Assembly: GCA_964564695.1 (NCBI GenBank)
Contig: CAZMCC010000006.1
Coordinates: 1-64,000 of the forward strand
Length of the DNA stretch: 64,000 nucleotides
Source: CAZMCC01 sp964564695
GTDB lineage: Bacteria; Planctomycetota; Phycisphaerae; Phycisphaerales; UBA1924
Reading direction: 5' to 3'
The translations under genes were made by a program, and so were the position numbers. Numbering within the stretch: position 1 is the stretch's first letter; each line of letters starts with the position of its first letter. The notes beneath the pieces were generated by a model. The model was not told the DNA's origin. It saw only the letters and a list, made by a program, of their open reading frames with translations, and made no database searches. Of this stretch, positions 49,990 to 58,450 are shown in pieces.

Positions 49990-50451
49990 ATGTTCGAGAA
50001 CTTCTCCGACCGCGCCCGCAAAGTCATCGTGCTCGCCAACAAGCACGCCGAGCGCCTCAACGACCCCCTCATCGGCTCCGAGCACATCCTCCTGGCCCTC
50101 ATCGACGTCGACGGCGGCTTCGCCTCCGTCGCGCTCAACGCCACCGGCGTCGACATCCCCGCGCTCCGCCGCGAGATCGAACTCGCCGTTCTTCAGGCCC
50201 GCCGCGACGCCGTCGCATCGGTCGACGACTCCATCCCCACCGCCGCGTTCCCGATGTTGGGCAAGGAACTCGTCGAGCACGCGATCGAAGAGACCCACGC
50301 CATGAATCGCATACAGGTCGGCACCGAGCACCTGCTCCTCGCGGTGCTCCGCGAGCCCGACGGGCGGGGCGCCCGGGCCCTCATCAGCCGCGGCCTCACG
50401 CTCGCCGGTGTCCGCGCCAAGGTCCTCGAAGTTGTCCGCGCAACTCCCTGA
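49990..50451 (+). CDS. Stand-alone Clp N-domain protein
   Basis: The 153-residue protein is two Clp N-terminal repeats: MFENFSDRARKVIVLANKHA with IGSEHILLALI, then LVEHAIEETHAMNRIQVGTE with HLLLAVLREPD. ClpC-type unfoldases have this domain for adaptor and substrate binding, but no ATPase module follows here. It may act as a free adaptor or competitor. The ATG has GAGG upstream. Confidence 0.85.
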   Translation: MFENFSDRARKVIVLANKHAERLNDPLIGSEHILLALIDVDGGFASVALNATGVDIPALRREIELAVLQARRDAVASVDDSIPTAAFPMLGKELVEHAIEETHAMNRIQVGTEHLLLAVLREPDGRGARALISRGLTLAGVRAKVLEVVRATP

Positions 50452-50481
50452 CATGCTCAAGCCCCACGCGGCTTGAGCATG
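50452..50481. repeat. Dispersed hairpin element, copy 2
   Basis: Arms 50452-50463 and 50470-50481 are the same 12-mer pair as at 43648-43677, around loop CCACGC. It starts right after the stop of the Clp N-domain gene, so it could act as its terminator. Confidence 0.85.
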
Positions 50482-50509
50482 CCACCCGTGAGATCCCGTA
50501 CTCTTGGGC

Positions 50510-51025
50510 ATGCCGCTCCCTCCACGTCTCAAGCGCGAATTCGACGCCGTCCTGTTCACCACGGCCTTCTTCGGCGTGTGGATCGGGACGCTGTTCGTCA
50601 TCAAGTGCCTGCTGCTGGCGCAGTACAGCGCGAGCGGCTACGACGTCGGCAAGGCCGCGTTCGGCGTGCTGCTGCTGGCCAAGGTGGTCGTCGTCCTCGA
50701 GCGCGTGCCGCTGGGCTCGCGGGCCGCGGCCGCCGCACGACCGGCGTGGGTCGACGTGCTCATGCGCACGGCCTTCTACGCCGTAGGCGTGTTCATCGCG
50801 CTGCTCATCGAGCGCGGGCTCCGCGGCATGAGCCAGCACGACGGCTTCCTCCCGGCGATCGAAGCCGACTTCCGGCGCGCCGGCGCCCACCACATCGCCG
50901 CGAACGCGATCAGCATCACCGGCGGCCTGCTCGTCTTCAACGCCCTGTGCGTGGTGCGGCGGAACCTCGGCCACGGCGCTCTCCGCACAATGTTTCTCGC
51001 GCCGACGCCGCGCGAGGCCAAATAA
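50510..51025 (+). CDS. Integral membrane protein
   Basis: ATG at 50510 gives 171 residues with four probable membrane helices (AFFGVWIGTLFVIKCLLLAQ; AFGVLLLAKVVVVL; FYAVGVFIALLIERG; NAISITGGLLVFNALCVV). No family recognised. The TAA stop at 51023 begins a copy of the TAAGAGCCG-type repeat. Confidence 0.7.
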   Translation: MPLPPRLKREFDAVLFTTAFFGVWIGTLFVIKCLLLAQYSASGYDVGKAAFGVLLLAKVVVVLERVPLGSRAAAAARPAWVDVLMRTAFYAVGVFIALLIERGLRGMSQHDGFLPAIEADFRRAGAHHIAANAISITGGLLVFNALCVVRRNLGHGALRTMFLAPTPREAK

Positions 51026-51095
51026 GAGCCGGAAGCGGAAGCGACTGGCCACGGAGACGTGGCTCACGCGGGCGACATCGGCGTGGCGCATTGCG

Positions 51096-51758
51096 TCACC
51101 TGCTGCAGTGCGAGAGCCTGAACACGCGGCCGGGGGGCGGGGCGCTGTCGTTGAGGGGGATGTCGGCGGGGGGTGGGTTGGCGGGTGACGACGGCGCGGG
51201 AGGAGTGATGTTGGGTTGAGCGGGCAGTGATGCTGGGGAGATCCGAATCTTCGCAAGCTCAGGTCCGGCGTCGGGGGAGGGAGGCGCTGGCGCTGTCGGA
51301 GTTGGGGGTTGTGATTGTGCGTGTGGTGTGCCGAGGCTTGAAGAAGGAGTAGAAGAGGGAGCCCTCACCCTGCCCCCCCACACCTCTCCCTCCGCCACCC
51401 CACCAGAGCCGGAGGGAGAGTGGGGAGGTTGGGGTGTCGGGACCCGGACCTTCGCGGACTCAGGTCCGGCGTCCACGGAGCGCGGGGTGGGCGGGGGAGT
51501 TGGGGGCGGCGGGGTGGGCGGAGGCCCGGCGCTGACGCTCCGGGTTCGTTGGGACGGGGCGGTTGGCGCGAGGCGCATGATGGCGGCGGCGGCGAGGCGG
51601 CGTTCGCGGAGGTGGGCCTTTTTGTCGTTGAGGAGGGAGACGAGGGTGTTGAAGGCCGTGCGGATAGCGGCGGTGAGTTCGTCGAGGGGGATGATGTCGG
51701 CGAGGGTGAGTGTGGGGATGGGGATGGCGGCGGCGGATGTGGGAGTGTGGTGTGCCAT
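51096..51758 (-). CDS. Paralogous hypothetical protein B
   Basis: ATG at 51758 gives 220 residues. Residues about 25-70 (PLDELTAAIRTAFNTLVSLL, then NDKKAHLRERRLAAAAIMRL) closely match the protein at 43507-44199. The rest is Pro/Ser-rich and contains repeated phrases such as DAGPESAKVRV and DAGPELAKIRI, which come from dispersed DNA repeats. Function unknown. Confidence 0.5.
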   Translation of the reverse strand: MAHHTPTSAAAIPIPTLTLADIIPLDELTAAIRTAFNTLVSLLNDKKAHLRERRLAAAAIMRLAPTAPSQRTRSVSAGPPPTPPPPTPPPTPRSVDAGPESAKVRVPTPQPPHSPSGSGGVAEGEVWGGRVRAPSSTPSSSLGTPHAQSQPPTPTAPAPPSPDAGPELAKIRISPASLPAQPNITPPAPSSPANPPPADIPLNDSAPPPGRVFRLSHCSR

Positions 51759-51785
51759 GCGGGTATTTTCGCGCGCGGCGGGTTT

Positions 51786-51832
51786 TGTGCAAGAGGGAAG
51801 TTGGTAAGTACGGAAATCTGCGCGCAAATGCG
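51786..51832. repeat. 47-bp direct repeat upstream of paralogue B
   Basis: Identical to 44228-44274. After this block the two loci diverge at once. Confidence 0.85.
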
Positions 51833-52203
51833 CTTGTTAGTACACGTTTGTGTGGGGGATGGGGCCTGACGTCGGGGAAGGGCGATGCCCCGCACAATAC
51901 CGTGTCTCTTTCCCCGACCGCCTTCATCCGCGGAAGGGCCGTGCCATCGAAGTCGATTCCTCCGACTTCGATGTGTTTGAAACCTGGCGATCACATCGAA
52001 GTCCGAAGCGGACATTGATGGCAGGCCGGGCGCGGTTGGTTGCGGAGCCGTGGAGGAGGAAGAGGAATCGAGCCCTCCCTCGCCAAAGGCAGCGAGGGAG
52101 AAGGGGAAGGCGCCTTCCCCCGCGCATGCTCGGCTGAACGCCGAGCAAGCACTCCCCCTCCGCCCCCACACGTTGCGGAGGGGGACCTTCGGCGCCGAGG
52201 GCA
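51833..52203. other. Non-coding stretch with several hairpins
   Basis: No gene is supported. A 10-bp hairpin (51945-51954 with 51964-51973) has its left arm repeated again at 51994-52003. Further hairpins form from CTCCCTCG/CGAGGGAG near 52073-52100 and CCCCCTCCGC/GCGGAGGGGG near 52154-52184. These resemble the dispersed C/T-rich repeats seen near 43.9 and 51.4 kb. Confidence 0.6.
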
Positions 52204-52231
52204 TTGACGTTCCCGGCATAGGAAGTATGCT
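52204..52231 (+). promoter_or_regulatory. Candidate promoter of PEP-CTERM gene
   Basis: TTGACG at 52204-52209, 16 bases, TATGCT at 52226-52231; the bases GGAAGTATGC equal those in the phage motif at 18513. It lies 58 bases before the ATG. Confidence 0.45.
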
Positions 52232-52288
52232 CGACGTGTTGCGCACCACACCGCGGGGAGTTGGGGCGATAACTCAGGAGTTCGGCCC

Positions 52289-52894
52289 ATGCGTACGTTG
52301 CTGCCCATCGCCATCGCGGCGTCGATCACCCCCTGCGCGCTGGCCGATCTCATCGGCATCGGCGGCGGCGGCATCATCCTCGAGCCCAACCCCCCGATCA
52401 ATACGCCGATCCCCGGCGCGGTCACCGCCACCGTCGTCCAAGGCTTCAACGAGCAGCAGAATGTGACGCTCCCCGGCGCGCTCACCGTCTTCGACCTCAC
52501 GACCGCCGCGCCCGCGGTCATCGCACCGGGAACGGTCGTCTCGAGCCACTTTGTCTACTTTGATCCCGCGGAGAGCGGCTCGGTCCAGGTTTCCGTCGGC
52601 GTCGACGCGGTCATCATCGGCGTCATCTTCGACGACACGGGCATGGACTCGACCCACTCGCTCTTCGCTCGCGCGGGGCTCAACTACCCGGGCTTCATCG
52701 CCGCCTACGGCCTTGAGCTTTCGACCGACTCGGTCACCTTTTTCTCTCCCAACGTCGTGCGCTTCACGGCCACGGCCGCCAACCCGGGCGACCACTTCCG
52801 CATCATCACGGCCGGCGTCCCCGCCCCCGGCGCGTTCGCCACGGCGCTCGCGCTCATGACCGTCGGCACGCGCCGATCGCGCCGCGCGGTGTGA
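52289..52894 (+). CDS. Secreted PEP-CTERM-type protein
   Basis: The 201-residue product has a signal peptide (residues 1-19, ending ALA) and ends with GVPAPGAFATALALMTVGTR then RSRR. This VPAPG, membrane helix and Arg tail form a PEP-CTERM-like sorting signal common in planctomycetes. The body is beta-rich (GSVQVSVGVDAVIIGVIFDD). It should be anchored and processed at the surface. CAGGAG lies nine bases upstream of the ATG. Confidence 0.75.
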   Translation: MRTLLPIAIAASITPCALADLIGIGGGGIILEPNPPINTPIPGAVTATVVQGFNEQQNVTLPGALTVFDLTTAAPAVIAPGTVVSSHFVYFDPAESGSVQVSVGVDAVIIGVIFDDTGMDSTHSLFARAGLNYPGFIAAYGLELSTDSVTFFSPNVVRFTATAANPGDHFRIITAGVPAPGAFATALALMTVGTRRSRRAV

Positions 52895-52989
52895 ACGCGG
52901 CGATGCGAACCGGAAGCGGAAGGGCCCGGCCACGGGTGCGCCCGTCGATCCGGCGCGTCAAGGCAACCGGTTGCTCCCGCGGCCCGGAA

Positions 52990-53243
52990 GCAGTTCACCA
53001 CGGAGGACACGGGGAACACGGGGGAAGACAGGAGCGGATTCACCGCAGAGGCGCAGAGGGCGCGGAGGAAGGCATGAAGCGATTCACCGCGGAGATCGCG
53101 GAGAGCGCGGAGGGAGGCGGGGACTTGGACTTGAAATCAAACTCCTGCCTCACTCCGTGTCCTCCGTGTTCTCCGTGGTGAAAGGCCTTTCCTCCGCGAC
53201 CTCTGCGCCGCTGCGGTGAGTTCTCTTCGACGAAGATCATTCA
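52990..53243. repeat. Long imperfect inverted repeat, copy 1
   Basis: The left half contains TTCACCACGGAGGACACGG-type and CACCGCAGAGGCGCAGAGG-type phrases; the right half holds their inverses. The same organisation recurs at 55465-55700. The TAAGAGCCG-type element adjoins it. It fills the gap between the PEP-CTERM and GNAT genes. Confidence 0.65.
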
Positions 53244-53263
53244 CTCGCTTGCGCTCGCGGCTC

Positions 53264-53926
53264 TTATTGGCGCCTGAGGACTTCGGGGAGTTGCTCGGGG
53301 AGCTCGGTGGGGCCGAACGTGTGTTCGCTCGCGAGCTTGGCGAACATGTGGTGGTCTTCCCAGTTGCCGGCGATCTCGAGGTATTGGCGGCAGAGGCCCT
53401 CGTTGCGGAAGCCGCAGCGGTGGGCGACGGCGAGGCTGGGGGCGTTGGCGGGCATGATGTTGGCCTGGACGCGGTGGAGTCCCATGCCACGGGGACCGGG
53501 GGCGAGGGCGATATCGAGGAGGGCGAGGACGCCTTCGGTGGCGAGGCCGCGGCCGGTGCGGTCGTGGCCGAGGGCCCATCCGGCGTAGGCGTTCTGGAAT
53601 ACGCCGCGGGCGACGTTGTTGAGGTTGAACCAGCCGACGAGGGCGCCGGAATCTGAGGCGTGGCGGGAGAAGGCGAAGAGGCGGAGCTCGCGGCCGGTGG
53701 CGACGGCTTCGTCGGAACGCTCGAGCATCTTGTCGAATCGGGAGTGGGGGGTGCTGCCGGGGGTGGGGGCGGGCTGCCAGGGGCGGAGGTGCTCGTCGTT
53801 GGGGGCCATGAAGGCGATGTGGGCGGGGCGGTCGGCGGGCTCGGGGGGGCGGAGGACCATTCTCGACGTGATGATCTGGATTCGGGGTGGTGCGCTGGGG
53901 GCAGGGGAGGTGGAGGGCGGGGTCAT
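53264..53926 (-). CDS. GNAT N-acetyltransferase, RimJ/RimL-like
   Basis: ATG at 53926 gives 220 residues. The acetyl-CoA site is DRTGRGLATEG, with GWALGHD before it and GLHRVQANIMPANAPSLAVA then HRCGF after it, the RimJ-type pattern. It may acetylate ribosomal protein N-termini or small molecules. The TAA stop lies inside a dispersed repeat (53244-53266). Confidence 0.85.
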   Translation of the reverse strand: MTPPSTSPAPSAPPRIQIITSRMVLRPPEPADRPAHIAFMAPNDEHLRPWQPAPTPGSTPHSRFDKMLERSDEAVATGRELRLFAFSRHASDSGALVGWFNLNNVARGVFQNAYAGWALGHDRTGRGLATEGVLALLDIALAPGPRGMGLHRVQANIMPANAPSLAVAHRCGFRNEGLCRQYLEIAGNWEDHHMFAKLASEHTFGPTELPEQLPEVLRRQ

Positions 53927-54102
53927 TCGGGGGTTCCAGAATCCCCCCAAAGGGGGCAAAGCCGCGGCGGGACCGGGATAGTTGTTGCCACGGAACTTCA
54001 AGCCCAAGGACGGCGTGGACTGATAACCAAGGATAGGGTTGGGGCCGATTCTTCGATGCTGACGGCCGGAGCCGTCAGCGGGGTCGACAACTTGGAGTCA
54101 AC

Positions 54103-55389
54103 ATGACACGCATTTCGGCTTTGACGCTTGTTGCCCTCGCTGGGCTGAGCCTTCCCGCCGGCGCGCTTGCGCAGGCCTCGAACGACGAGGTCCGGGCGAT
54201 CGTTGCGGAAGCGATGGCGGACTCGCAGAATCGCTCCAGCCTGCTCGCCTCGGGCGACACGGCCGGTCACGACGGTCGGTTTTTCGTCGCCAGCGGCGAT
54301 GGGGCGTTCCGGCTGAACGTCGGCGGGCTCATGCAGTTCCGCTACTACGCGAACTTCCGGGACGACGACAACACCGGCGGGCTTGACCCGGGCGACGACT
54401 TCGAGAGCGGCTTCCAGACGACCCGCACGCGTGTGAACTTCTCCGGGCACATCATCAACCCGGACTGGTTCTACCGCGTCGAGGGGCAGTTCGACTTCGC
54501 GGACGGCGGCTTTGTGCTGCTGGATGCGTTCGGCGGCTATCACTTCGGCGAGGGCTGGAGCGCCCAGTGGGGCCAGTTCCAGTTCCAGTTCGGCAAGGAA
54601 GAGACGATCAACCCGGGCAAGTACCTGGCGGTTGATCAGAGCGTCGTGAACACGGCGTTCACGCAGGGCTATTCGCAGGGCATCCAGCTCCAGTACGCCG
54701 CGGACGCGTGGCGGGTGTGGGGCGGCTTCAGCGACGGCATGCGGACGGCGAACACGGACATCAACAACCCGGCCGAGAACGACTTTGCGCTCAACGGGCG
54801 GCTCGAGTACATGTTCTGCGGCGACTGGAAGCAGTTCGACGACTTCACCTCGCAGGAAGGCCAGGACTTCGGGGCCGTGCTGGGGGGCGCGCTGTGGTAC
54901 CAGCAGAGCGCCAACACGGGCGCGCCGACGGATGTCGACCTGGACTATTTCGGCTACACGGCGGACCTGCAGCTCGAGGGTGATTCGTGGAACGCGTTCT
55001 TCGCGTTCCAGGGGCGGCACCTCGAGTCGAGCGGCCCGGTCGGCAACGCGAACGAGCCCGAGTCCGACGACTTCGGCGCGATCATCCAGGCCGGCTGGCG
55101 GTTCAACCCCAACAACGAGATCTTCGCCCGCTGGGACGGCATCTTCCTCGACGAGGACGCGGTTGCCGGCGACGAGGACGACAACTTCAACTTCGCGACG
55201 GTCGGCTGGAACCACTACATCGCGGGCCACGCCGCGAAGTTCACGCTCGACTTCGTGTACAGCTTCGAGGCCACGAACGGCCTCATCGGGTCGGGCCTGG
55301 GCGGCGTGCCGAACACGGGCGTCGGCCTTCTCGGTTCGTCCGAGGATGGCGAGGCGGTGATTCGGGCGCAGTTCCAGCTGGTGTTCTAA
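54103..55389 (+). CDS. Outer-membrane porin, OprO/OprP-like
   Basis: The 428-residue protein has a signal peptide (ending AGALAQA), a short helical part, and then alternating beta strands to a terminal Phe, typical of trimeric porins. Segments such as FRLNVGGLMQFRYYANFRDD, WFYRVEGQFDFADGGF and QFGKEETINPGKYLAVD fit the phosphate-selective porin family. A hairpin (54058-54066 with 54071-54079) lies in the leader. A strong terminator follows. Confidence 0.8.
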   Translation: MTRISALTLVALAGLSLPAGALAQASNDEVRAIVAEAMADSQNRSSLLASGDTAGHDGRFFVASGDGAFRLNVGGLMQFRYYANFRDDDNTGGLDPGDDFESGFQTTRTRVNFSGHIINPDWFYRVEGQFDFADGGFVLLDAFGGYHFGEGWSAQWGQFQFQFGKEETINPGKYLAVDQSVVNTAFTQGYSQGIQLQYAADAWRVWGGFSDGMRTANTDINNPAENDFALNGRLEYMFCGDWKQFDDFTSQEGQDFGAVLGGALWYQQSANTGAPTDVDLDYFGYTADLQLEGDSWNAFFAFQGRHLESSGPVGNANEPESDDFGAIIQAGWRFNPNNEIFARWDGIFLDEDAVAGDEDDNFNFATVGWNHYIAGHAAKFTLDFVYSFEATNGLIGSGLGGVPNTGVGLLGSSEDGEAVIRAQFQLVF

Positions 55390-55416
55390 GACCGGCTGAT
55401 TCAAGGGCAATTCAGC

Positions 55417-55453
55417 GGGGCGGACGAGACGATCGTCCGCCCCGTTTCTTTTT
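55417..55453 (+). terminator. Rho-independent terminator of porin gene
   Basis: GGGGCGGACGA (55417-55427) pairs perfectly with 55433-55443 around a 5-base loop and is followed by GTTTCTTTTT. Confidence 0.9.
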
Positions 55454-55464
55454 GGGGAGAAGCG

Positions 55465-55725
55465 GACTCACCGCCGAGGCGCGGAGGACGCGGAGGAAGG
55501 CGGGGAAGAGGATTCATCACGGAGGACACGGAGAGCACGGAGGGGGACAACGAGGAAGATTCAACGCGGAGAGCGCGGAGGAAGACGGGAGACTTGGATT
55601 GGAAGTCAAGACTCCAGCTCCGTGTTCTCCGTGTTCGCAGTGGTGAATGCCTTTGGTCTGCGTCCCAGGCGCCTCAGCGGTGATTCTGAAGATCTTCCAC
55701 TCGCTTGCGCTCGCGTCTCTTGTTG
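55465..55725. repeat. Long imperfect inverted repeat, copy 2
   Basis: It has the same phrases and order as 52990-53266: CACCGCCGAGGCGCGGAGG, then CACGGAGGACACGGAGAGC, later the inverse CCGTGTTCTCCGTGTTC, and it ends with CACTCGCTTGCGCTCGCG. It fills the gap between the porin terminator and greA. Confidence 0.65.
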
Positions 55726-55728
55726 CGA

Positions 55729-56199
55729 TCAGACGATTTCGATGATCTCGAACTTCTTGGTGCCGCGGGGGCCGCGGACGGCGACGACTTCGCCGACGTG
55801 GGCGCGCATGAGGGCTTCGCCCATGGGGCTGGTGGCGGTGACTTCGACGTAGTCGGCGCTTGGGGCGGCGGTGCCGGCCTCGCCGACGAGGCGGAACATC
55901 TCGATCTCGTCGGAGCCGACTTCGCGGAGGCGGACGGTTGCGCCGAGGAAGACGACGCCGGTGGACTTGTGCATCGAGTCGTCCATGACCGTGACGTTGG
56001 CGAGGCGGTCGGTGAGGCGGCGGATCTCGGCCTCCTGCATGCCCTGGTCCTCGCGGGCGGCGTGGTAGTCGGCGTTCTCGCGGAGGTCTCCGAGCTCGCG
56101 GGCCTCGGCGATGCGCTTGGAGATCACGGGGCGGTTGGCGATGAGGCCCTGGAGCTTCTGCTGGAGGCCTTCCTTCTCGTCACGCGTGATCATTTCCAT
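55729..56199 (-). CDS. greA: Transcription elongation factor GreA
   Basis: The 156-residue protein has the GreA layout: an N-terminal coiled coil with ELGDLRENADYHAAREDQGM (acidic tip residues) and a C-terminal FKBP-like domain with GATVRLREVG and ATSPMGEALMRAHVGEVVAV. It rescues backtracked RNA polymerase. AAGGA lies about nine bases upstream of the ATG. Confidence 0.93.
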   Translation of the reverse strand: MEMITRDEKEGLQQKLQGLIANRPVISKRIAEARELGDLRENADYHAAREDQGMQEAEIRRLTDRLANVTVMDDSMHKSTGVVFLGATVRLREVGSDEIEMFRLVGEAGTAAPSADYVEVTATSPMGEALMRAHVGEVVAVRGPRGTKKFEIIEIV

Positions 56200-56310
56200 G
56201 GCTGGCGGTCCTTCGTTCGTTGGTTGCGGGGCCGAGAGCCCCCGGGCGCAATAGCCAGCCCCGGCGGGCTCAGCAAAAGCCGCCTGGGCGGGTTGAAGTG
56301 ATCGGAGATA

Positions 56311-57213
56311 TTAGACAAACCGGGCGCGTTCGGTTCGGTTGCCGACGGTCTCGTTTATGACGGCAAACGCCCACAGAACACACGAAATTGCCCACAGGAC
56401 GCCGATGCCGACCCAGCGCGGGGCGCCGGGGGACGTGGTGGGGCCGCTGAATCCCTGGCCGAGCATCGAGCCGCCGAAGTCGAAGGGGGCGAAGGCGCCG
56501 GCGAACGCGGGCGACACGCCGGTGAGGTGGGAGAGGATGCGCACGCCGAGGGGGACGGCGGAGACCATCGCGACGATGAGGATCATCCACGCGAGTCCGG
56601 GGCGGAGCGTGCCGCGGGCGAGGCCGCCGGTCTGGGAGCGGCGCACGAGCGCGAGGGCGACGACGCCGCCGATGAGGGCGCCCCAGCCGGCGAGCTGGGC
56701 GCACAGCGCGGCGACGACGGGGACGGGCCAGTCGGCGAGGAAGACCAGGGGCCAGATGACGAGCTGCGCGGGGCCGAGCATGACGACGAGGTCGAGGGCG
56801 GTGGCGCGGACGACGGGGCGCGGTGGGGCGAGCTGGCTGAGGCGCGTCATGGGCCAGAGGATGACGACGCCGACGGCGATAATGACGAGCATGGTGCGCG
56901 CGGCGGGGCTGAAGGCGCTGGGGCCGCCGGTCGGCGAGCGCGCGAGCCACCACACGGCGCCGAGGACGGCCGCGAGGAGGTAGACGGTCCAGAAGAAGGC
57001 GAAGAGGCGGGGCTCGGCGCGACGTGCGGCGAAGGGGTCGTCGTGCCCCCCCCCCACGCCGCTCCCCATCGTGAGCGCGGTCTCTCGCTCCCACCAGGAT
57101 TGCCAGTCGTGTGAGCGCGTGTCGGCGTGCCTGTCAGTGGGCACGGGCGCCGGGTCGTCGTGGGGATAGTGATCGAACGGATCGGGAGCGGGGGAGTCGT
57201 CGGGCGGGATCAC
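56311..57213 (-). CDS. Multi-pass membrane protein
   Basis: GTG start in a GTGA overlap with the upstream gene. The 300-residue protein has a polar N-terminal 65 residues, then about six membrane helices (e.g. FAFFWTVYLLAAVLGAVWWL; LVIIAVGVVILWPM). It has a Yip1-like look but no firm family. It is the last gene of the cell-wall cluster and may be cotranscribed with it. Confidence 0.65.
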   Translation of the reverse strand: MIPPDDSPAPDPFDHYPHDDPAPVPTDRHADTRSHDWQSWWERETALTMGSGVGGGHDDPFAARRAEPRLFAFFWTVYLLAAVLGAVWWLARSPTGGPSAFSPAARTMLVIIAVGVVILWPMTRLSQLAPPRPVVRATALDLVVMLGPAQLVIWPLVFLADWPVPVVAALCAQLAGWGALIGGVVALALVRRSQTGGLARGTLRPGLAWMILIVAMVSAVPLGVRILSHLTGVSPAFAGAFAPFDFGGSMLGQGFSGPTTSPGAPRWVGIGVLWAISCVLWAFAVINETVGNRTERARFV

Positions 57214-58217
57214 CGGCGCACCGGGGGAGGGGACGAGCCGGAGACGCCGTTGTTCCAGGTGGGCGGCGCGGTCGTCGGATCGGTGGGGACGACGGGGGAT
57301 TCGATGAGGACGGTCTTGTAGCGCACGTCGATGTTGGGCTTGGCGGCGTCGATGCGGCCGGTGCGCTGGTGGAGGTTGACGAGGTGCTTGACCTTCACGG
57401 TGCTGGGCTCTTCGCCGGGGAGGGGCTGCTCGATGGGGCCGCCCCAGGTGATGCGGCCGGCGCCCCTGACCATGATGACGAGCTGGCGGCGGCCCCCCCC
57501 CACTTGACGCAAGTAGTCGGCGGCGTCGATGGCTTCGATCTGGTCGAAGGCCGCGGCCGGGAGGTTCTGGCGGAGGAACTCGATGAGGGCGAGGGCGGGC
57601 TGGACGTCGCCGCCGGGCCAGGCTTCGCCGGGGCGGGGTGCGGTGTCGCGCGAGGTGTTGACGACGGCGACGAGGCCGGACTTGCCGGGCTCGTAGAGCT
57701 TGTCGAGGGCGACGCCTTCGAAGGTGACGAGGCGGTCGGTGTTGCGGGTGCGGACGACGGCGTAGGGGAGGCGCCAGAGGCCGCGGACGCGGACGGTGTT
57801 GTTGGTCTCGCGGCTGACGGTGAGCCTGGCGGCGAACCAGCCGGTGGCGCCGAGGGCGGAGTGGGCACGGGCGAGGGAGGCGCCGTCGAAGGGGTCGTCG
57901 GTGAGCTCGGCGAGGGTGAGCTTCTCGAGGATGTCGCGGGTCTGGGCGTCGAGCCAGGTGTTGGCGGCGCCCGCGGGGAGTTGTGCGGCGGCTTCGGGGG
58001 GGAGCGGCGGCCAGTCGAAGACGACGCGGACGGGACCGGCGTGAGCGCCGGCGGCGAGGCCCTGGAGGGAGGTGCGGCCGAGGGCGAGGCCGACGAAGAC
58101 GCCGAGCACGAGGACGACCGTCGCGGAGACGGTGGCGACGCGCGCGGCGGTGGCCCAGGCGGCGGAGTCGCGTGCAGGGGCGGGGGGTTTTTTGGTGGGT
58201 TTTTTGCGGGCGGCCAT
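57210..58217 (-). CDS. FtsQ/DivIB-like cell division protein
   Basis: The 335-residue protein has a basic cytoplasmic start, a single membrane helix (VSATVVLVLGVFVGLALG) and an extracytoplasmic part. The segment TGWFAARLTVSRETNNTVRV then RGLWRLPYAVVRT resembles the FtsQ beta domain, and the end DVRYKTVLIE the closing strand. Position right after murC, murB and ddl matches ftsQ in dcw clusters and is the strongest support. It would link divisome proteins. Confidence 0.65.
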   Translation of the reverse strand: MAARKKPTKKPPAPARDSAAWATAARVATVSATVVLVLGVFVGLALGRTSLQGLAAGAHAGPVRVVFDWPPLPPEAAAQLPAGAANTWLDAQTRDILEKLTLAELTDDPFDGASLARAHSALGATGWFAARLTVSRETNNTVRVRGLWRLPYAVVRTRNTDRLVTFEGVALDKLYEPGKSGLVAVVNTSRDTAPRPGEAWPGGDVQPALALIEFLRQNLPAAAFDQIEAIDAADYLRQVGGGRRQLVIMVRGAGRITWGGPIEQPLPGEEPSTVKVKHLVNLHQRTGRIDAAKPNIDVRYKTVLIESPVVPTDPTTAPPTWNNGVSGSSPPPVRR

Positions 58218-58450
58218 GGGGGAATGGGTAAGGGGCCAGGGATCAGGGACCGGGGATCAGGGATGTACGCGCGAATGTGCGTGATTGTTTGGCGACGTCG
58301 AGTGGCGCGTCGTAGGGCACGAGCACCCCGTCAGGGTGCGATGGCATCAAGGCAGAAAGACAAACCAAGGTTCGGTACCGGGGGTGTCGTCGCAGAGCCT
58401 CCTCCACGCCCGGCTCCTTTCGATCAGGCCTTCGGCCTGCAAGGCAAGAG

